Shown: in pieces, positions 35,305 through 44,378 of the stretch
Layout of the letters: each line of letters opens with the position of its first letter
Position numbering within the stretch: position 1 is the stretch's first letter
From: G965216695 sp965216695
Lineage (GTDB): Bacteria; Pseudomonadota; Gammaproteobacteria; Pseudomonadales; Azotimanducaceae
DNA length: 64,000 bases
Reading direction: 5' to 3'
NCBI GenBank assembly: GCA_965216695.1
Contig: OZ244212.1
Span: 3,782,001-3,846,000 of the forward strand
The notes under the pieces: generated by a model
Database searches by the model: none
What the model was told of the DNA's origin: nothing
Seen by the model: the letters and a program-made list of their open reading frames with translations, nothing else
Program-made: the position numbers and the translations under genes

Positions 35305-36045
35305 CTACGGGTCTTCGTCGAGGTCTTCTTCGTCGAGGTCTTCTTCGTCGAAGGACAAAACGATTCCGAGCGGCGCAAGCAGAGCGGGTACCTGTTCCGG
35401 CGACAGGCGTACTCCGGCCAGGTCGTGGAGCCGCGGGTCCAGTCGGTTGAATACCGCATGCCGCAGGTCCGCACCGCGGAGCGACATGCCGGATCCGTGC
35501 GCATTGTGCAGATCGCTCCAGCGCAGATCCGCATTGTCCAGACGCGTGTTGGTCAGCGCGCATTCGATCATTCGATTGTGAATCAGCACGCAACCGCACA
35601 GCGTCGTGTGACTGAGATTTGCGTACGCCATGTTGCAGGAGTCGAACGTGGCGCTTGCAAGCACGTTGGTGCCGTTGTTCGAGCTGCGCCCGCTTGCTCG
35701 GTAGCTGACGGGCAACGTGAAGTCGGCGCGGCTGAAGTCGGCGCCCTGTAGTCGGCAATGTCGGAAGACGACGTCGTACAGCCGCGCACCGGAAAAATCC
35801 CCAAGGCTCAAATCACAGTGGTCAAACTGCGCGCCGCGGAGGTCGGCGTTCCGAAAATCGACGGGTTGTGGCTCGCGTTCCCCGCTCGCGGTTGGTTGGT
35901 AGGCCCGGCAGTGTTCGAATCGCGCGTCTCTAACGGACGCGCCGGCGAAACATGCCCCGGAAATGTCACAGCGGCGCAGGTGCGCGTCGTCGATTGACGC
36001 GCCGCGAAAGGTCTGGCCGGACAGGTCCGCCTCTGTGTGTATCAT
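35305..36045 (-). CDS. Pentapeptide-repeat protein with acidic C-terminal repeat
   Basis: 246 residues from ATG 36045 (MIHTEADLSGQTF); the frame continues upstream, but that part overlaps the divergent membrane-protein gene. From about residue 8 to 220 it is built of A(D/N)LXX-type five-residue repeats (for example ADLRGAQFDHCDLSLGDFS), which fold into a right-handed beta-helix. The C-terminus ends in an Asp/Glu-rich repeat (EEDLDEEDLDEDP). Some pentapeptide proteins mimic DNA and protect gyrase, but nothing here proves that role. Cytoplasmic. Confidence 0.85.
   Translation of the reverse strand: MIHTEADLSGQTFRGASIDDAHLRRCDISGACFAGASVRDARFEHCRAYQPTASGEREPQPVDFRNADLRGAQFDHCDLSLGDFSGARLYDVVFRHCRLQGADFSRADFTLPVSYRASGRSSNNGTNVLASATFDSCNMAYANLSHTTLCGCVLIHNRMIECALTNTRLDNADLRWSDLHNAHGSGMSLRGADLRHAVFNRLDPRLHDLAGVRLSPEQVPALLAPLGIVLSFDEEDLDEEDLDEDP
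35314..35343 (-). repeat. 15-bp tandem repeat coding the acidic tail
   Basis: TTCGTCGAGGTCTTC is present twice in tandem (314-328, 329-343) with a partial third copy. It encodes the repeated EDLDE of the pentapeptide-repeat protein and preserves frame. Confidence 0.75.
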
Positions 36046-36118
36046 GCTCTGACTTTGCGGTGTCGGCACGTGGAACGCGCGGGACCGCGGGCCGACTCGC
36101 ACGGCGGGAGCAGCAGCA

Positions 36119-36421
36119 ATGGAGCATCGAAACCGCTCATCGAAGGCGCGGCGCCGGCGGCGCGGAGGCAACGCGTTGGCGCGCACGATTCTGCTTGGCT
36201 TCCTCGCGTGTGCGGCAGGGTTCTACTATCTGGCCGTTCAGCTTGGTATCGATCGGCGCGAACTTCTTGGCCATCTGGCGTCGAGCGCGGTAATGATCGG
36301 CGTGATTGTGGTCGGCGCGCTCGTACTTGGCGGATTGATCTACGGCTTGAGAGTGCTGTGGCAACGCCGGAGCGCGGGAGCGACCGATCGATCCGAACCA
36401 ACCGGCCCAGCGGATCAGTGA
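36119..36421 (+). CDS. Small two-helix membrane protein of unknown function
   Basis: 100 residues with a GGGAG-type ribosome site. A strongly basic N-terminus (RNRSSKARRRRRGG) is followed by two hydrophobic segments (about 20-42 and 55-78) joined by a short charged loop (GIDRRELLGHL), then a Ser/Thr/Pro tail. Likely inner membrane with both ends cytoplasmic. It is divergent from the pentapeptide-repeat gene and convergent with lepB. No family recognised. Confidence 0.6.
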   Translation: MEHRNRSSKARRRRRGGNALARTILLGFLACAAGFYYLAVQLGIDRRELLGHLASSAVMIGVIVVGALVLGGLIYGLRVLWQRRSAGATDRSEPTGPADQ

Positions 36422-36506
36422 TGACGGACGCGGCGTGCTGCGCGCCGTCTGCGCTCAATGGCGCGGGTCCGCTCAAGAGCGCGTGTCCGCTTTTCGTGTC
36501 CGCCTG

Positions 36507-37190
36507 TTAATGAAGCGGGGTCCAGAAGCGTTCCCGGCGCGGGGTGAAGCGGTTGTCGTAGTCCAGTGAGAACACCACGGTCTGTGCGCGCCCGGTTATC
36601 CGATCGCGATGCACGAAACCGAGTGCGCGCGAATCCTGGCTCTGGTCCCGATTGTCGCCCAGCACAAGGTAGTGGTCGGGCGGGACCCGGGTCACTGCGA
36701 AATCGTCGTAACCGGTGGTTCGCGTGTCTGCCCGCCAGCGCACGATGTGGCTTTGTGCGCCGATGTGTTCCCGCAGCAGCACGTAGTCCGCGTCGTGCCG
36801 ATAGCCGGGTTCGAGCCCGCTCTGCGTGTCGAGCGGCTCGTAGCGGGCGGCCTCGCCATTGACGATCAGGCGGTTTTCCTGCATGGCCACCTCTTCGCCC
36901 GGAAGACCGATCACGCGCTTGACCAGCAGCGTGTCGTCGTGGGGTGATTCGAAGGTGACGATGTCGCCCCGTTCGGGCTGTTGCCATCGAGCCAGCCGGC
37001 GCAGGGTAAACGGCAGCCTCAGGTCATAGGCAATCTTGTCGACTATGATCCGGTCGCCCGCCAGGATGTTCGGCAGCATCGAACCGGTGGGTACCTGGTT
37101 CCAGTCTGCGATCGCAGAACGAAACGCGAACATGATCGCCAGGAAGAGGACGAAGCTTGCCCAGCTGTTGAGCGCGGCCGACCGGCTCAT
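36507..37190 (-). CDS. lepB: Signal peptidase I
   Basis: 227 residues, a compact form. It has an N-terminal membrane anchor (FVLFLAIMFAFRSAIA), the catalytic Ser in VPTGSMLPNI, the catalytic Lys in DTLLVKRVIGLPGE, and the later box GDNRDQSQDSRALGFV. It removes signal peptides from exported proteins at the periplasmic face of the inner membrane. Its start overlaps the end of the DUF1244 gene by 4 bases; lepA and rnc, the usual partners, are not here. Confidence 0.95.
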   Translation of the reverse strand: MSRSAALNSWASFVLFLAIMFAFRSAIADWNQVPTGSMLPNILAGDRIIVDKIAYDLRLPFTLRRLARWQQPERGDIVTFESPHDDTLLVKRVIGLPGEEVAMQENRLIVNGEAARYEPLDTQSGLEPGYRHDADYVLLREHIGAQSHIVRWRADTRTTGYDDFAVTRVPPDHYLVLGDNRDQSQDSRALGFVHRDRITGRAQTVVFSLDYDNRFTPRRERFWTPLH

Positions 37191-37528
37191 GCTGGGTCAT
37201 CGCTACCAGACGCACCGCCGCCTGCGCCGAATCGCTCGCCCAGCTGAGCATCGGTCGCCGGTGTCTGGTATTCGGCCTTCCAACGCTCGTACGGCATGCC
37301 GTAGACGCGCTCCCGGGCTGCGTCGTAGTCGATGGCCACACCACGCTCCTCTGCGGCCGCCCGGTACCATTTCGCCAGGCAGTTGCGGCAGAATCCTGCC
37401 AGATTCATCAGGTCGATGTTCTGGACGTCCTTATTCGCGTCGAGATGGTCGAGCAGGCGGCGGAACGCGGCGGCTTCGATCTCTGTTCGCGTCTGCGCCT
37501 GCTCGTCGGTTTGTTTCTGATTGCTCAC
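37187..37528 (-). CDS. DUF1244 family protein
   Basis: 113 residues. The core EIEAAAFRRLLDHLDANKDVQ, NIDLMNLAGFCRNCLAKWY and the following AAAEERGVAIDYDAARERVYGMPY match the conserved DUF1244 proteins of Proteobacteria. Two Cys in CRNC are conserved. No function is established. It lies between yaaA and lepB on the same strand, with a 30-base gap before and a 4-base overlap after. Confidence 0.88.
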   Translation of the reverse strand: MSNQKQTDEQAQTRTEIEAAAFRRLLDHLDANKDVQNIDLMNLAGFCRNCLAKWYRAAAEERGVAIDYDAARERVYGMPYERWKAEYQTPATDAQLGERFGAGGGASGSDDPA

Positions 37529-37558
37529 GTTCGCTCCCGTTGCCGTTGGCCGCTTCCG

Positions 37559-38350
37559 TCAACCCTGGCGGTCGCGGTGGAAGACCCAGTCGTCGTCGTT
37601 CGATAACGACGCCTCGAAATAGTAATCGTCTTGCGCGAATTCCTTCAGCCCCTTCACCGTAGTCACCCGATTTTCGATCATGAACCGCGCCATGGCGCCG
37701 CGCGCCTTTTTCGCGAAAAAAGAGATGAACGTGTAACGCCCCTTGCGCAGATCCTTGAATGTCGGTGTGATGATGCGAGCGTTCAGCCGGCTGGTGTCCA
37801 GCACGTTGAAGTATTCGTTGGACGCGAGGTTGAGCAGCACGGGCCGCCCACCCTTGCTGCCGTGCGCCTGAGTGATTGCTCGGTCGAGCGCCCGGGTTAC
37901 CTTGGCGCGCCAGAACGCGTACAGATCGTCGCCGCGCGGGTTGCCCAGTTTGGTGCCCATTTCGAGCCTGTAGGGCTGAATCAGATCCAGCGGCTTCAGC
38001 AGGCCGTGCAGCCCGGAAAGTATGCGCAGATGATTCTGTGCCCAGGTAAAATCGCGCTCGCTTAAGTCGTTGGCCTGTAATCCCATGTATACGTCGCCGG
38101 TGAACGCGAGCATTGCCGCTTTTGCGTTGTCGGGCGAAAAAGGGGTTTGCCAATCGGAATAACGTTGATAGTTTAGTTCTGCCAGTTTGCTGGAAATGTG
38201 CATCAGGTCCGACAGGTCCGCGGCAGAACGATTTCGTAACTCCCCGATCAGCGCACGCGAATCGGACAGGAAATCCGGTTGACTGTGTTTGCCGGTGGCC
38301 GGTGGAGAGTCGAAATCCAGGGATTTTGCCGGAGAGATCACGGCCAGCAT
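37559..38350 (-). CDS. yaaA: Peroxide stress protein YaaA (DUF328)
   Basis: 263 residues from ATG 38350 (MLAVISPAKSLDFDSP), the canonical YaaA N-terminus. Other conserved blocks are GLQANDLSERDFTWAQNHLRILSGLHGLL and LLNLASNEYFNVL. E. coli YaaA lowers free iron during peroxide stress and binds DNA. It is divergent from a PP2C phosphatase gene with 48 bases between starts, and likely leads the yaaA-DUF1244-lepB unit. Confidence 0.95.
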   Translation of the reverse strand: MLAVISPAKSLDFDSPPATGKHSQPDFLSDSRALIGELRNRSAADLSDLMHISSKLAELNYQRYSDWQTPFSPDNAKAAMLAFTGDVYMGLQANDLSERDFTWAQNHLRILSGLHGLLKPLDLIQPYRLEMGTKLGNPRGDDLYAFWRAKVTRALDRAITQAHGSKGGRPVLLNLASNEYFNVLDTSRLNARIITPTFKDLRKGRYTFISFFAKKARGAMARFMIENRVTTVKGLKEFAQDDYYFEASLSNDDDWVFHRDRQG

Positions 38351-38398
38351 GGTTGCCTCGCAGATTGAAACCGAGCGCGAAATTGTAGCGGAAAAGTC

Positions 38399-39100
38399 TT
38401 GAAATTTTACGGGCAGACACACACCGGCATGGTGCGCAAGAACAACGAGGACGCGTTCGCTCACGACGGATCGCTGTCGATTGGTGTTCTGGCGGATGGA
38501 ATGGGCGGGCTCAACGCCGGCGAAGTCGCGAGCTCGCGCGCGATCGATGCGCTCCTGCAGGCGTTGCACGATGGGCCCGCGGACTCAGCGGACGACCTGG
38601 TCGCCGGGTTTGTATCCGCCAATCGGAAGGTCTTTGATCTGGCGAGTCAGGACCGGCGGTACGCCAACATGGGAACGACCTTGGTCGCCTGCGCAGTCTT
38701 CGACCCCGAGGAATGGACCGTGGCGCACGTCGGCGACTCGCGCGCCTACCTGTGGCGCGAAGGCGCCCTCGAGCCGATCACGCAGGATCACAGTGTCGTG
38801 CAGCAGATGCTGGACGAGGGACTGATCAGCGAGGCGCAGGCGCGGAATTCGTCGCAACGGCACATCATTACGCGCGCGGTCGGAATCGAACAGGAGATCG
38901 AGGTGGAGCTAAGCTGCCTGCCGCGCGTGTCCGGCGACTGGATTCTGCTGTGCAGCGACGGGTTGACCGATCTGCTGACCGACGAGGAGATTGCGTCGGT
39001 CCTGAACGACGGAAAGCCGGAAAAGGCGATTGGCCGGCTGATCGATCAGGCGAACGCGGCGGGCGGCACTGACAACGTCACTGTTCTGATGATGGGCTGA
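38399..39100 (+). CDS. PP2C-family Ser/Thr protein phosphatase
   Basis: 233 residues from a TTG start just ahead of the conserved N-terminus (THTGMVRKNNEDAF). Metal-binding Asp residues lie in VLADGMGGLNAGE, ILLCSDGLTDLL and GGTDNVTVL. It is the short stand-alone bacterial type (PppA/Stp-like) that reverses Hanks-type kinase phosphorylation using Mn/Mg. No type VI secretion or kinase gene is adjacent; the only kinase-like domain in the window is in the giant protein at 45-51 kb. Confidence 0.92.
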   Translation: MKFYGQTHTGMVRKNNEDAFAHDGSLSIGVLADGMGGLNAGEVASSRAIDALLQALHDGPADSADDLVAGFVSANRKVFDLASQDRRYANMGTTLVACAVFDPEEWTVAHVGDSRAYLWREGALEPITQDHSVVQQMLDEGLISEAQARNSSQRHIITRAVGIEQEIEVELSCLPRVSGDWILLCSDGLTDLLTDEEIASVLNDGKPEKAIGRLIDQANAAGGTDNVTVLMMG

Positions 39101-39141
39101 GGCGTCGGACGCGGCAACGAACAACCGATGGTGAAAGCGTG

Positions 39142-39447
39142 ATGTCCGTTCAGACGGCGATCGAATCCAAACTTGCAAACGCGCTCGACCCGGCGCACCT
39201 CGAAGTGGTGAACGAAAGCGGCAACCACAATGTGCCGGACGGGTCGGAGTCCCATTTCAAGGTGGTGCTGGTTAGCGAGCGGTTCGACGGCATGCGTTTG
39301 GTGGCCCGGCACAGGCTCGTCAACCAGACGCTCGCAGGCGAGTTGGCGGGGCCGGTGCACGCACTTGCACTGCATACGTATACCGCGGAGGAATGGCGTG
39401 CCCGCTATCAGGATGCGCCGATGTCGCCACCGTGCCACAACCAATGA
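39142..39447 (+). CDS. bolA: BolA family protein
   Basis: 101 residues from ATG 39142 (the GTG at 39139 directly before is an alternative). The sequence is a canonical BolA: LEVVNESGNHNVPDGSESHF, then KVVLVSERFDGMRLVARHR. BolA proteins partner monothiol glutaredoxins in Fe-S trafficking and affect morphology and stress response. The stop overlaps an ATG that starts a five-codon frame leading into trhO. Confidence 0.93.
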   Translation: MSVQTAIESKLANALDPAHLEVVNESGNHNVPDGSESHFKVVLVSERFDGMRLVARHRLVNQTLAGELAGPVHALALHTYTAEEWRARYQDAPMSPPCHNQ

Positions 39448-39469
39448 CACACCCGCAATGACACACCCG
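39442..39469 (+). repeat. 14-bp tandem duplication carrying two start codons at the bolA-trhO junction
   Basis: CAATGACACACCCG occurs twice in tandem (442-455, 456-469). The first ATG (444) overlaps the bolA stop and reads only M-T-H-P-Q before TGA at 459-461. That stop in turn overlaps the second ATG (458), the start of trhO. Confidence 0.8.
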
Positions 39470-40468
39470 GAGCCGGCATCCTCCGGCCAGTGTGTCGTGA
39501 CGTTCTACCGCTTTCAGTCCGTCGACGACCCGTCGTCGTGGCGCGATGCGATCTACGAACAGGCCGATACGGCCGGCCTGGTTGGCACGGTGCTGCTTGC
39601 CGAAGAGGGTATCAACGGCACGCTCGCCGGAACTCCGGCCGCGGTCGGCCGATTTGGCGCATGGCTTAGGACACTGCCTGGTCTCGAGGATCTGAGGACG
39701 ACCGTGTCCAACGCGCGCGCCGGCTCCGCCGTGTTCAGAAAGCTCCGCGTTGTCGTGAAATCCGAGATCGTACGTTTTGGCCGCACGCTGGGTGCTGGTG
39801 ACAGGGTCGGAACTCACGCTCAACCGGATATGTGGGAGGCGCTGCTAGCCGACCCGGAGGTCACGGTTTTGGATGTCCGGAACGACTACGAGGTGGCGAT
39901 TGGCTCCTTCCCTGGAGCGGTCAACCCCGGAACCACGAACTTCCGCGAGTTCGCCGCATTCGTGCGCGAGAAGCTGGACCCGGCGCGCAATCGCAAGATT
40001 GCGATGTTCTGTACCGGCGGAGTGCGTTGCGAGAAGGCGTCGAGTTTTCTGTTGGAATGCGGCTTTGACGACGTACACCAGCTCGATGGTGGCATCCTCG
40101 GATATCTGGCCGCGCGTCCGGACGGCGGTGCGTGGCAGGGCGAGTGTTTCGTGTTCGATCAGCGGGTGTCCGTCAACGCAGCGCTGGACGAGGGTGCGTT
40201 CGAACAGTGTTTTGCTTGCCGCCATCCGTTGTCGACGGCGGACCGGAGTCACCCTGGTTATCAACCAGGCGTAAGCTGTCCGCATTGCATCGCGAGTACG
40301 CCGGCAGAGCGTCGGGTTGGTTTTGCAGAGCGCGTGCGGCAGGTGGCGCTGGCGGCGGAGCGCGGCGAAAACCACCTGGCTGATCGGCTCGCTGATCGGC
40401 TGGCTGATCAAGATGGCGCCAGAGTGCCCGGCGAATCCTCAGCAGGCGGGTCTGGGTCTGATCGTTGA
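39458..40468 (+). CDS. trhO: tRNA uridine(34) hydroxylase, rhodanese-domain protein
   Basis: 336 residues from ATG 39458. The N-terminal acylphosphatase-like part holds GTVLLAEEGINGTLAG, and the rhodanese domain has the catalytic Cys in MFCTGGVRCEKAS. A C-terminal Cys pattern (CFACRHPLS, VSCPHC) matches TrhO (YceA/UPF0176). The enzyme makes 5-hydroxyuridine at the tRNA wobble position without oxygen dependence on prephenate. Start choice rests on the MTHPE N-terminus and the repeat structure. Confidence 0.93.
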   Translation: MTHPEPASSGQCVVTFYRFQSVDDPSSWRDAIYEQADTAGLVGTVLLAEEGINGTLAGTPAAVGRFGAWLRTLPGLEDLRTTVSNARAGSAVFRKLRVVVKSEIVRFGRTLGAGDRVGTHAQPDMWEALLADPEVTVLDVRNDYEVAIGSFPGAVNPGTTNFREFAAFVREKLDPARNRKIAMFCTGGVRCEKASSFLLECGFDDVHQLDGGILGYLAARPDGGAWQGECFVFDQRVSVNAALDEGAFEQCFACRHPLSTADRSHPGYQPGVSCPHCIASTPAERRVGFAERVRQVALAAERGENHLADRLADRLADQDGARVPGESSAGGSGSDR

Positions 40469-40479
40469 GCAGCCGGCGC

Positions 40480-41244
40480 TCAGCGGGGGTTGGATTGGTC
40501 GGGCGATTCCAACAGTAAGGGTTCCAGCACGCTGGCGACGGCGTCGACCAGCATCGGCTGGGCGGCCGCGGTCGGGTGAATGCCGTCCGGCTGCATCAGC
40601 GACGCGTCGATTCCTACCCGTTCCAGAAACCTCGGTACGAAAGCAAGGTTGTAGCGTGCGGCCAGTTCGTCGAAAAGCTCAGTGAATCCGTTTGCGTACC
40701 GCGGTCCGTAGTTCGGCGGAATCTGCATCCCCACGAGCAGGACGTCGATTCCCCGGCTTTGAGCCAGACGAATCATCGCGTCGAGGTTGGCGCGAATCGA
40801 ATCGAGTGGATAGCCGCGCAACGCGTCGTTGCCGCCGAGTTCCAAGACCAGTATGTCCGGGTCGTGCGTATCCAGCGCCGTGGCCAGCCGGGCGCGGCCG
40901 CCGCCGGTCGTCTCTCCGCTGATGCTCGCGTTTATGACGGCGGGTCCGCCGAGGCGCTCCCCGAGTAACGCAACCCAGCCGTCGGTGCGTTGAATACCGT
41001 ATGCAGCGCTGATACTGTCGCCGAATACCAGAATCCGGGCGGCGGACACGGGCCGCTCTGTCCGGATTTCGCCAGCGACGGCGCCGGCCTGGCTGCCGTG
41101 CTTTTCCGCAAAGGCTGATGTTTCTGCCGGCGTCCGGCTGAAAGTGGGCTGCGTGGCGATCGAAAGCAGGATCGAGAAAAGGATAGAGCCGACGACTACG
41201 ATGAAAGAGCGCGATACCGTAATTCGCGCGGTGGACCTTGCCAA
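40480..41244 (-). CDS. tesA: Arylesterase/lysophospholipase of the SGNH (GDSL) family
   Basis: The mature enzyme has all SGNH blocks: ILVFGDSISAAYG (Ser), Gly in ISGETTGGG, LELGGNDALRG (Asn) and PDGIHPTAAAQ (Asp/His). A hydrophobic signal ([17 protein letters not shown]) precedes it. No ATG or GTG fits ahead of that signal; the TTG at 41244 is the best start, giving 254 residues and overlapping the divergent ybbA start by 44 bases. E. coli TesA is a periplasmic thioesterase/protease/lysophospholipase in the same divergent arrangement. Confidence 0.88.
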   Translation of the reverse strand: MARSTARITVSRSFIVVVGSILFSILLSIATQPTFSRTPAETSAFAEKHGSQAGAVAGEIRTERPVSAARILVFGDSISAAYGIQRTDGWVALLGERLGGPAVINASISGETTGGGRARLATALDTHDPDILVLELGGNDALRGYPLDSIRANLDAMIRLAQSRGIDVLLVGMQIPPNYGPRYANGFTELFDELAARYNLAFVPRFLERVGIDASLMQPDGIHPTAAAQPMLVDAVASVLEPLLLESPDQSNPR

Positions 41245-41878
41245 GGTGGTGCCTACTGCGGAAGGTGAGCTGAAAATCTTGGACTCTGTATCGCTCGAAA
41301 TCAACCGGGGCGAAACCGTTGCGGTCGTCGGCGCGTCCGGGTCGGGCAAGACCACGCTGCTCGGTCTGCTAGCGGGCCTGGATACGCCGTCTTCCGGCGA
41401 GGTGTGGTTGGGCGATCACTGCCTGACCCGGCTCGACGAAGAGCGCCGCGCGCGCGTGCGCGGCGAACTGGTGGGTTTCGTGTTCCAGAACTTTCAGCTA
41501 CTTGGCAGTTTGACGGCCATCGAAAACGTGATGCTGCCGATGGAACTCCACGGTGAACCCGAGGCACGCGCGAGAGCGCGGGAGTTTCTGAATAAAGTGG
41601 GCCTTGCTGAGCGGGCCACCCATTATCCGCGGCAACTGTCCGGCGGCGAGCAGCAACGCGTGGCGATCGCGCGCGCGTTTGCCGCCGATCCCGTTGTGCT
41701 GTTTGCGGACGAACCGACCGGGAATCTCGATCAGGCGACAGGGCAACGGGTTACCGAGCTGCTGTTCGGCCTGAATGCGGAGCTGGATACCACGCTAGTG
41801 CTTGTTACGCATGATCAACAACTTGCGGCACGTTGTTCGCGTAAATTTGAGTTGGCCGGCGGGCGACTGGCCGCGTGA
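41201..41878 (+). CDS. ybbA: ABC transporter ATP-binding protein YbbA
   Basis: 225 residues from ATG 41201 (MKERDTVIR); a GTG at 41144 would add 19 residues but overlap tesA further. Motifs: Walker [12 protein letters not shown], signature LSGGEQQR, Walker [13 protein letters not shown]. It is the LolD-like ATPase of the YbbA-YbbP transporter. The divergent neighbour tesA and the downstream YbbP-like permease reproduce the E. coli tesA-ybbA-ybbP order. Substrate unknown in any species I know. Confidence 0.92.
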   Translation: MKERDTVIRAVDLAKVVPTAEGELKILDSVSLEINRGETVAVVGASGSGKTTLLGLLAGLDTPSSGEVWLGDHCLTRLDEERRARVRGELVGFVFQNFQLLGSLTAIENVMLPMELHGEPEARARAREFLNKVGLAERATHYPRQLSGGEQQRVAIARAFAADPVVLFADEPTGNLDQATGQRVTELLFGLNAELDTTLVLVTHDQQLAARCSRKFELAGGRLAA

Positions 41879-41885
41879 GACCGGC

Positions 41886-44378
41886 ATGAAGTATTCGTTG
41901 ATGGCGCGTATGGCTTGGCGCGATTGGTCGTCGGGTGAGCTTCGGTTGTTGCTGGTTGGGATTGTCCTCGCCGTCGCCACGGTCACCGCGATCGGCCTGT
42001 TTGTCGATCGGCTCGAACGCGCGCTGCTGTCCGAGGCAGCGGACTTTTTGGCGGCCGACCGTTACGTGGGCAGTTCGCGGCCGTTCCCGGCGGGATTCTA
42101 CGACGAGGTCGACAGGCAGGGGGTCGATTACGCCGATACGCTGTCGTTCCCGTCGATGATCTTTGCGCGCGAGCGCAACCAGCTGGCAGCGGTAAAAGCG
42201 GTTTCTGAAGGCTATCCATTGCGTGGCGTGTTGCGGGTCGCTGATGAACCGTTCGGGTCTTCGCGCCCAACCAGCGAGTTGCCGATGCCCGGGAGTGTCT
42301 GGCTCGACTCGCGGCTGTTTCCGGCACTGTCGGTGGCGGTCGGAGACGAGGTCGAGATCGGTTACGCCCGCCTCGTGGTGGGCGGTGTCGTCGTCACGGA
42401 GCCCGATCGCGGCGGCGGGTTATTCGATCTGGGCCCCCGCGTGCTGATGAACATCGCCGACGTTCCCCAAACACGGGTCATTCAACCCGGATCGAGGGTG
42501 CGCTACCGGCTGTTGCTACGCGGTGAGGACGCACAGCTCGATCGACTGCGCGAGGCCCTGCCGCTCACCGAAGATCATCGCTGGGTCAGCATCCGGGAGA
42601 GCAGTCCGTCGATTGGCTCTGCGTTGGAGCGCGCGGAGCGCTTCCTACTCCTCGGTGGTCTGCTCGCGGTGCTGCTCGCCGCACTGGCGGTCGCGGTGTG
42701 TGCCCACCGCTACGCGTATCGACATTTCGATCATGTTGCGATACTGAAAACGTTTGGTGCAACGCCGCGCGAAGCGTTCTGGCACTTTCTGGGCATCCTG
42801 GCGTTGGTCGCCTGCGCCGGTATCGTTGTCGGTCTCGCATGCGGGTACGGCATTCACGTGGCGATCGTCCGGGCGCTCACGGCACTGATCCCCGTGGCGT
42901 TGCCCGAGCCGGGATGGCGTCCGGTTTGGCTCGGGGCGGCCACGGGTGCGGTGTGTACGCTGGCATTTGCGGCGCCGCCGTTTCTGCAGCTCAAAGACAT
43001 ATCGCCGCTTCGGGTGATCCGGCGGGATCTCGCGGTTGCCGACCGGAACGGTCTGGTGGTCTACGGTGCCGCCGCCGTCGGCGTCGTGGTGCTGCTTGTG
43101 TGGTATACCGGCAGTTGGTGGATGACCGGCGTGACGCTGGGTGGGAGCGCCGGCGTGCTCGTGCTGTTCGGTGCGTTGGCCTGGGGATTACTCGGGGGTG
43201 TGCGAGCTGTTGGGATGCAGGCGGGAAGTTACTGGCGTCTGGCGCTCAATGGCCTGCAGCGTCGGCGAAGCGAGAATGTCGCGCAGATGTTGGTGTTTGG
43301 CCTCGCTGTGATGTTGCTGCTGCTCCTCGTGCTGCTGCGCACGTCGCTGTTGGACGAGTGGCAAGCCCAGGTGCCGGTCGATGCCCCCAATCACTTCGTG
43401 ATGAACCTCGCGCCGGATCAGGTCGAGGCGTTTCGGGAAACCATGAGCGAACGCGGGCTTGCGATGGCAGAGCCGTTCTCGATGGTCAGGGGGCGTATCA
43501 GTGCGGTAAATGGCGGGGACCCGCTGGCCCATCAGGCGGCGCACAGAAAACCCGGCGAACCAGGGCCCGAGATCGACTCAGAACGCAATCTTACGTGGCG
43601 GGAAACGCTCCCGGATGGCAACCGGGTCGTTGCCGGGCAGTGGTGGTCGGCAGATGCACGTGGGTCGGTGTCGCTCGAAGAGGAGTATGCGCGCGAGCTC
43701 GGGCTCGGCGTCGGCGATCGGCTGACGTTTACGATTGCGGGCTCGGCGTTCGATGCCGTCGTTAGCAGTATCCGGCGTGTCGAGTGGGAAAGCATGCAGC
43801 CAAACTTTTTCATCATTCTGTCACCGGACGTACTTGCTGACTTCCCCGCGACGTATATGACGAGCTTTCGGCTCGATCTTGCCGACAAACGCTGGCTGAA
43901 CGAGTTGCTCAGCCGCTTTCCGACGGTGACGGTGATTGAAGTGGACGCGCTGATTGAGCAGGTGCAGCGAATCATCGAACGGGTGAGTCGTGCGATCGAA
44001 CTGGTGATGTATCTGGTGCTGGCCGGGGGTGCGCTGGTGCTTGCGGCTACGATCCAGGCGAGTCGGGACAGCCGCATGGCCGAACATGCGCTGCTGCGGA
44101 CGCTCGGCGGCAGCCGTCGCTTGATAGCGGGCGCGCTGAGTGTCGAATTTTTGGTGCTCGGAGCGCTTGCGGGCACGCTTGCAGCGGTGGGCGCCGAGGT
44201 GCTCGCGGCGTGGTTGCAGGTTCAGGTGTTCGAGTTGCAGTGGCGGCTTCACCCGGTCGTCTGGATTGCTGGTCCGTTGCTCGGCGCGCTGCTGATCTGG
44301 GGTGTCGGCATGATGGCGACGCGACAATTGATCTCCGCGCCGCCGGCGCTCGTATTACGCCGCCTGGGGGGTGCATGA
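41886..44378 (+). CDS. ybbP: ABC transporter permease YbbP-like (large FtsX-type)
   Basis: 830 residues from ATG 41886, eight bases after ybbA. Two FtsX blocks are present: an N-terminal helix ([20 protein letters not shown]), a periplasmic part, helices around 260-400, a second periplasmic part from about 490 to 710, and a final helix set ([19 protein letters not shown]). The conserved [16 protein letters not shown] [13 protein letters not shown] and [10 protein letters not shown] boxes mark the two coupling loops. Inner membrane partner of YbbA. Its stop overlaps the ttcA ATG. Confidence 0.92.
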   Translation: MKYSLMARMAWRDWSSGELRLLLVGIVLAVATVTAIGLFVDRLERALLSEAADFLAADRYVGSSRPFPAGFYDEVDRQGVDYADTLSFPSMIFARERNQLAAVKAVSEGYPLRGVLRVADEPFGSSRPTSELPMPGSVWLDSRLFPALSVAVGDEVEIGYARLVVGGVVVTEPDRGGGLFDLGPRVLMNIADVPQTRVIQPGSRVRYRLLLRGEDAQLDRLREALPLTEDHRWVSIRESSPSIGSALERAERFLLLGGLLAVLLAALAVAVCAHRYAYRHFDHVAILKTFGATPREAFWHFLGILALVACAGIVVGLACGYGIHVAIVRALTALIPVALPEPGWRPVWLGAATGAVCTLAFAAPPFLQLKDISPLRVIRRDLAVADRNGLVVYGAAAVGVVVLLVWYTGSWWMTGVTLGGSAGVLVLFGALAWGLLGGVRAVGMQAGSYWRLALNGLQRRRSENVAQMLVFGLAVMLLLLLVLLRTSLLDEWQAQVPVDAPNHFVMNLAPDQVEAFRETMSERGLAMAEPFSMVRGRISAVNGGDPLAHQAAHRKPGEPGPEIDSERNLTWRETLPDGNRVVAGQWWSADARGSVSLEEEYARELGLGVGDRLTFTIAGSAFDAVVSSIRRVEWESMQPNFFIILSPDVLADFPATYMTSFRLDLADKRWLNELLSRFPTVTVIEVDALIEQVQRIIERVSRAIELVMYLVLAGGALVLAATIQASRDSRMAEHALLRTLGGSRRLIAGALSVEFLVLGALAGTLAAVGAEVLAAWLQVQVFELQWRLHPVVWIAGPLLGALLIWGVGMMATRQLISAPPALVLRRLGGA

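Noticed and set aside
36046..36186. N-terminal extension of the pentapeptide-repeat protein
   Set aside because: It overlaps the divergent small membrane protein start and has no repeat character; MIHTEADL at 36045 begins the repeats.
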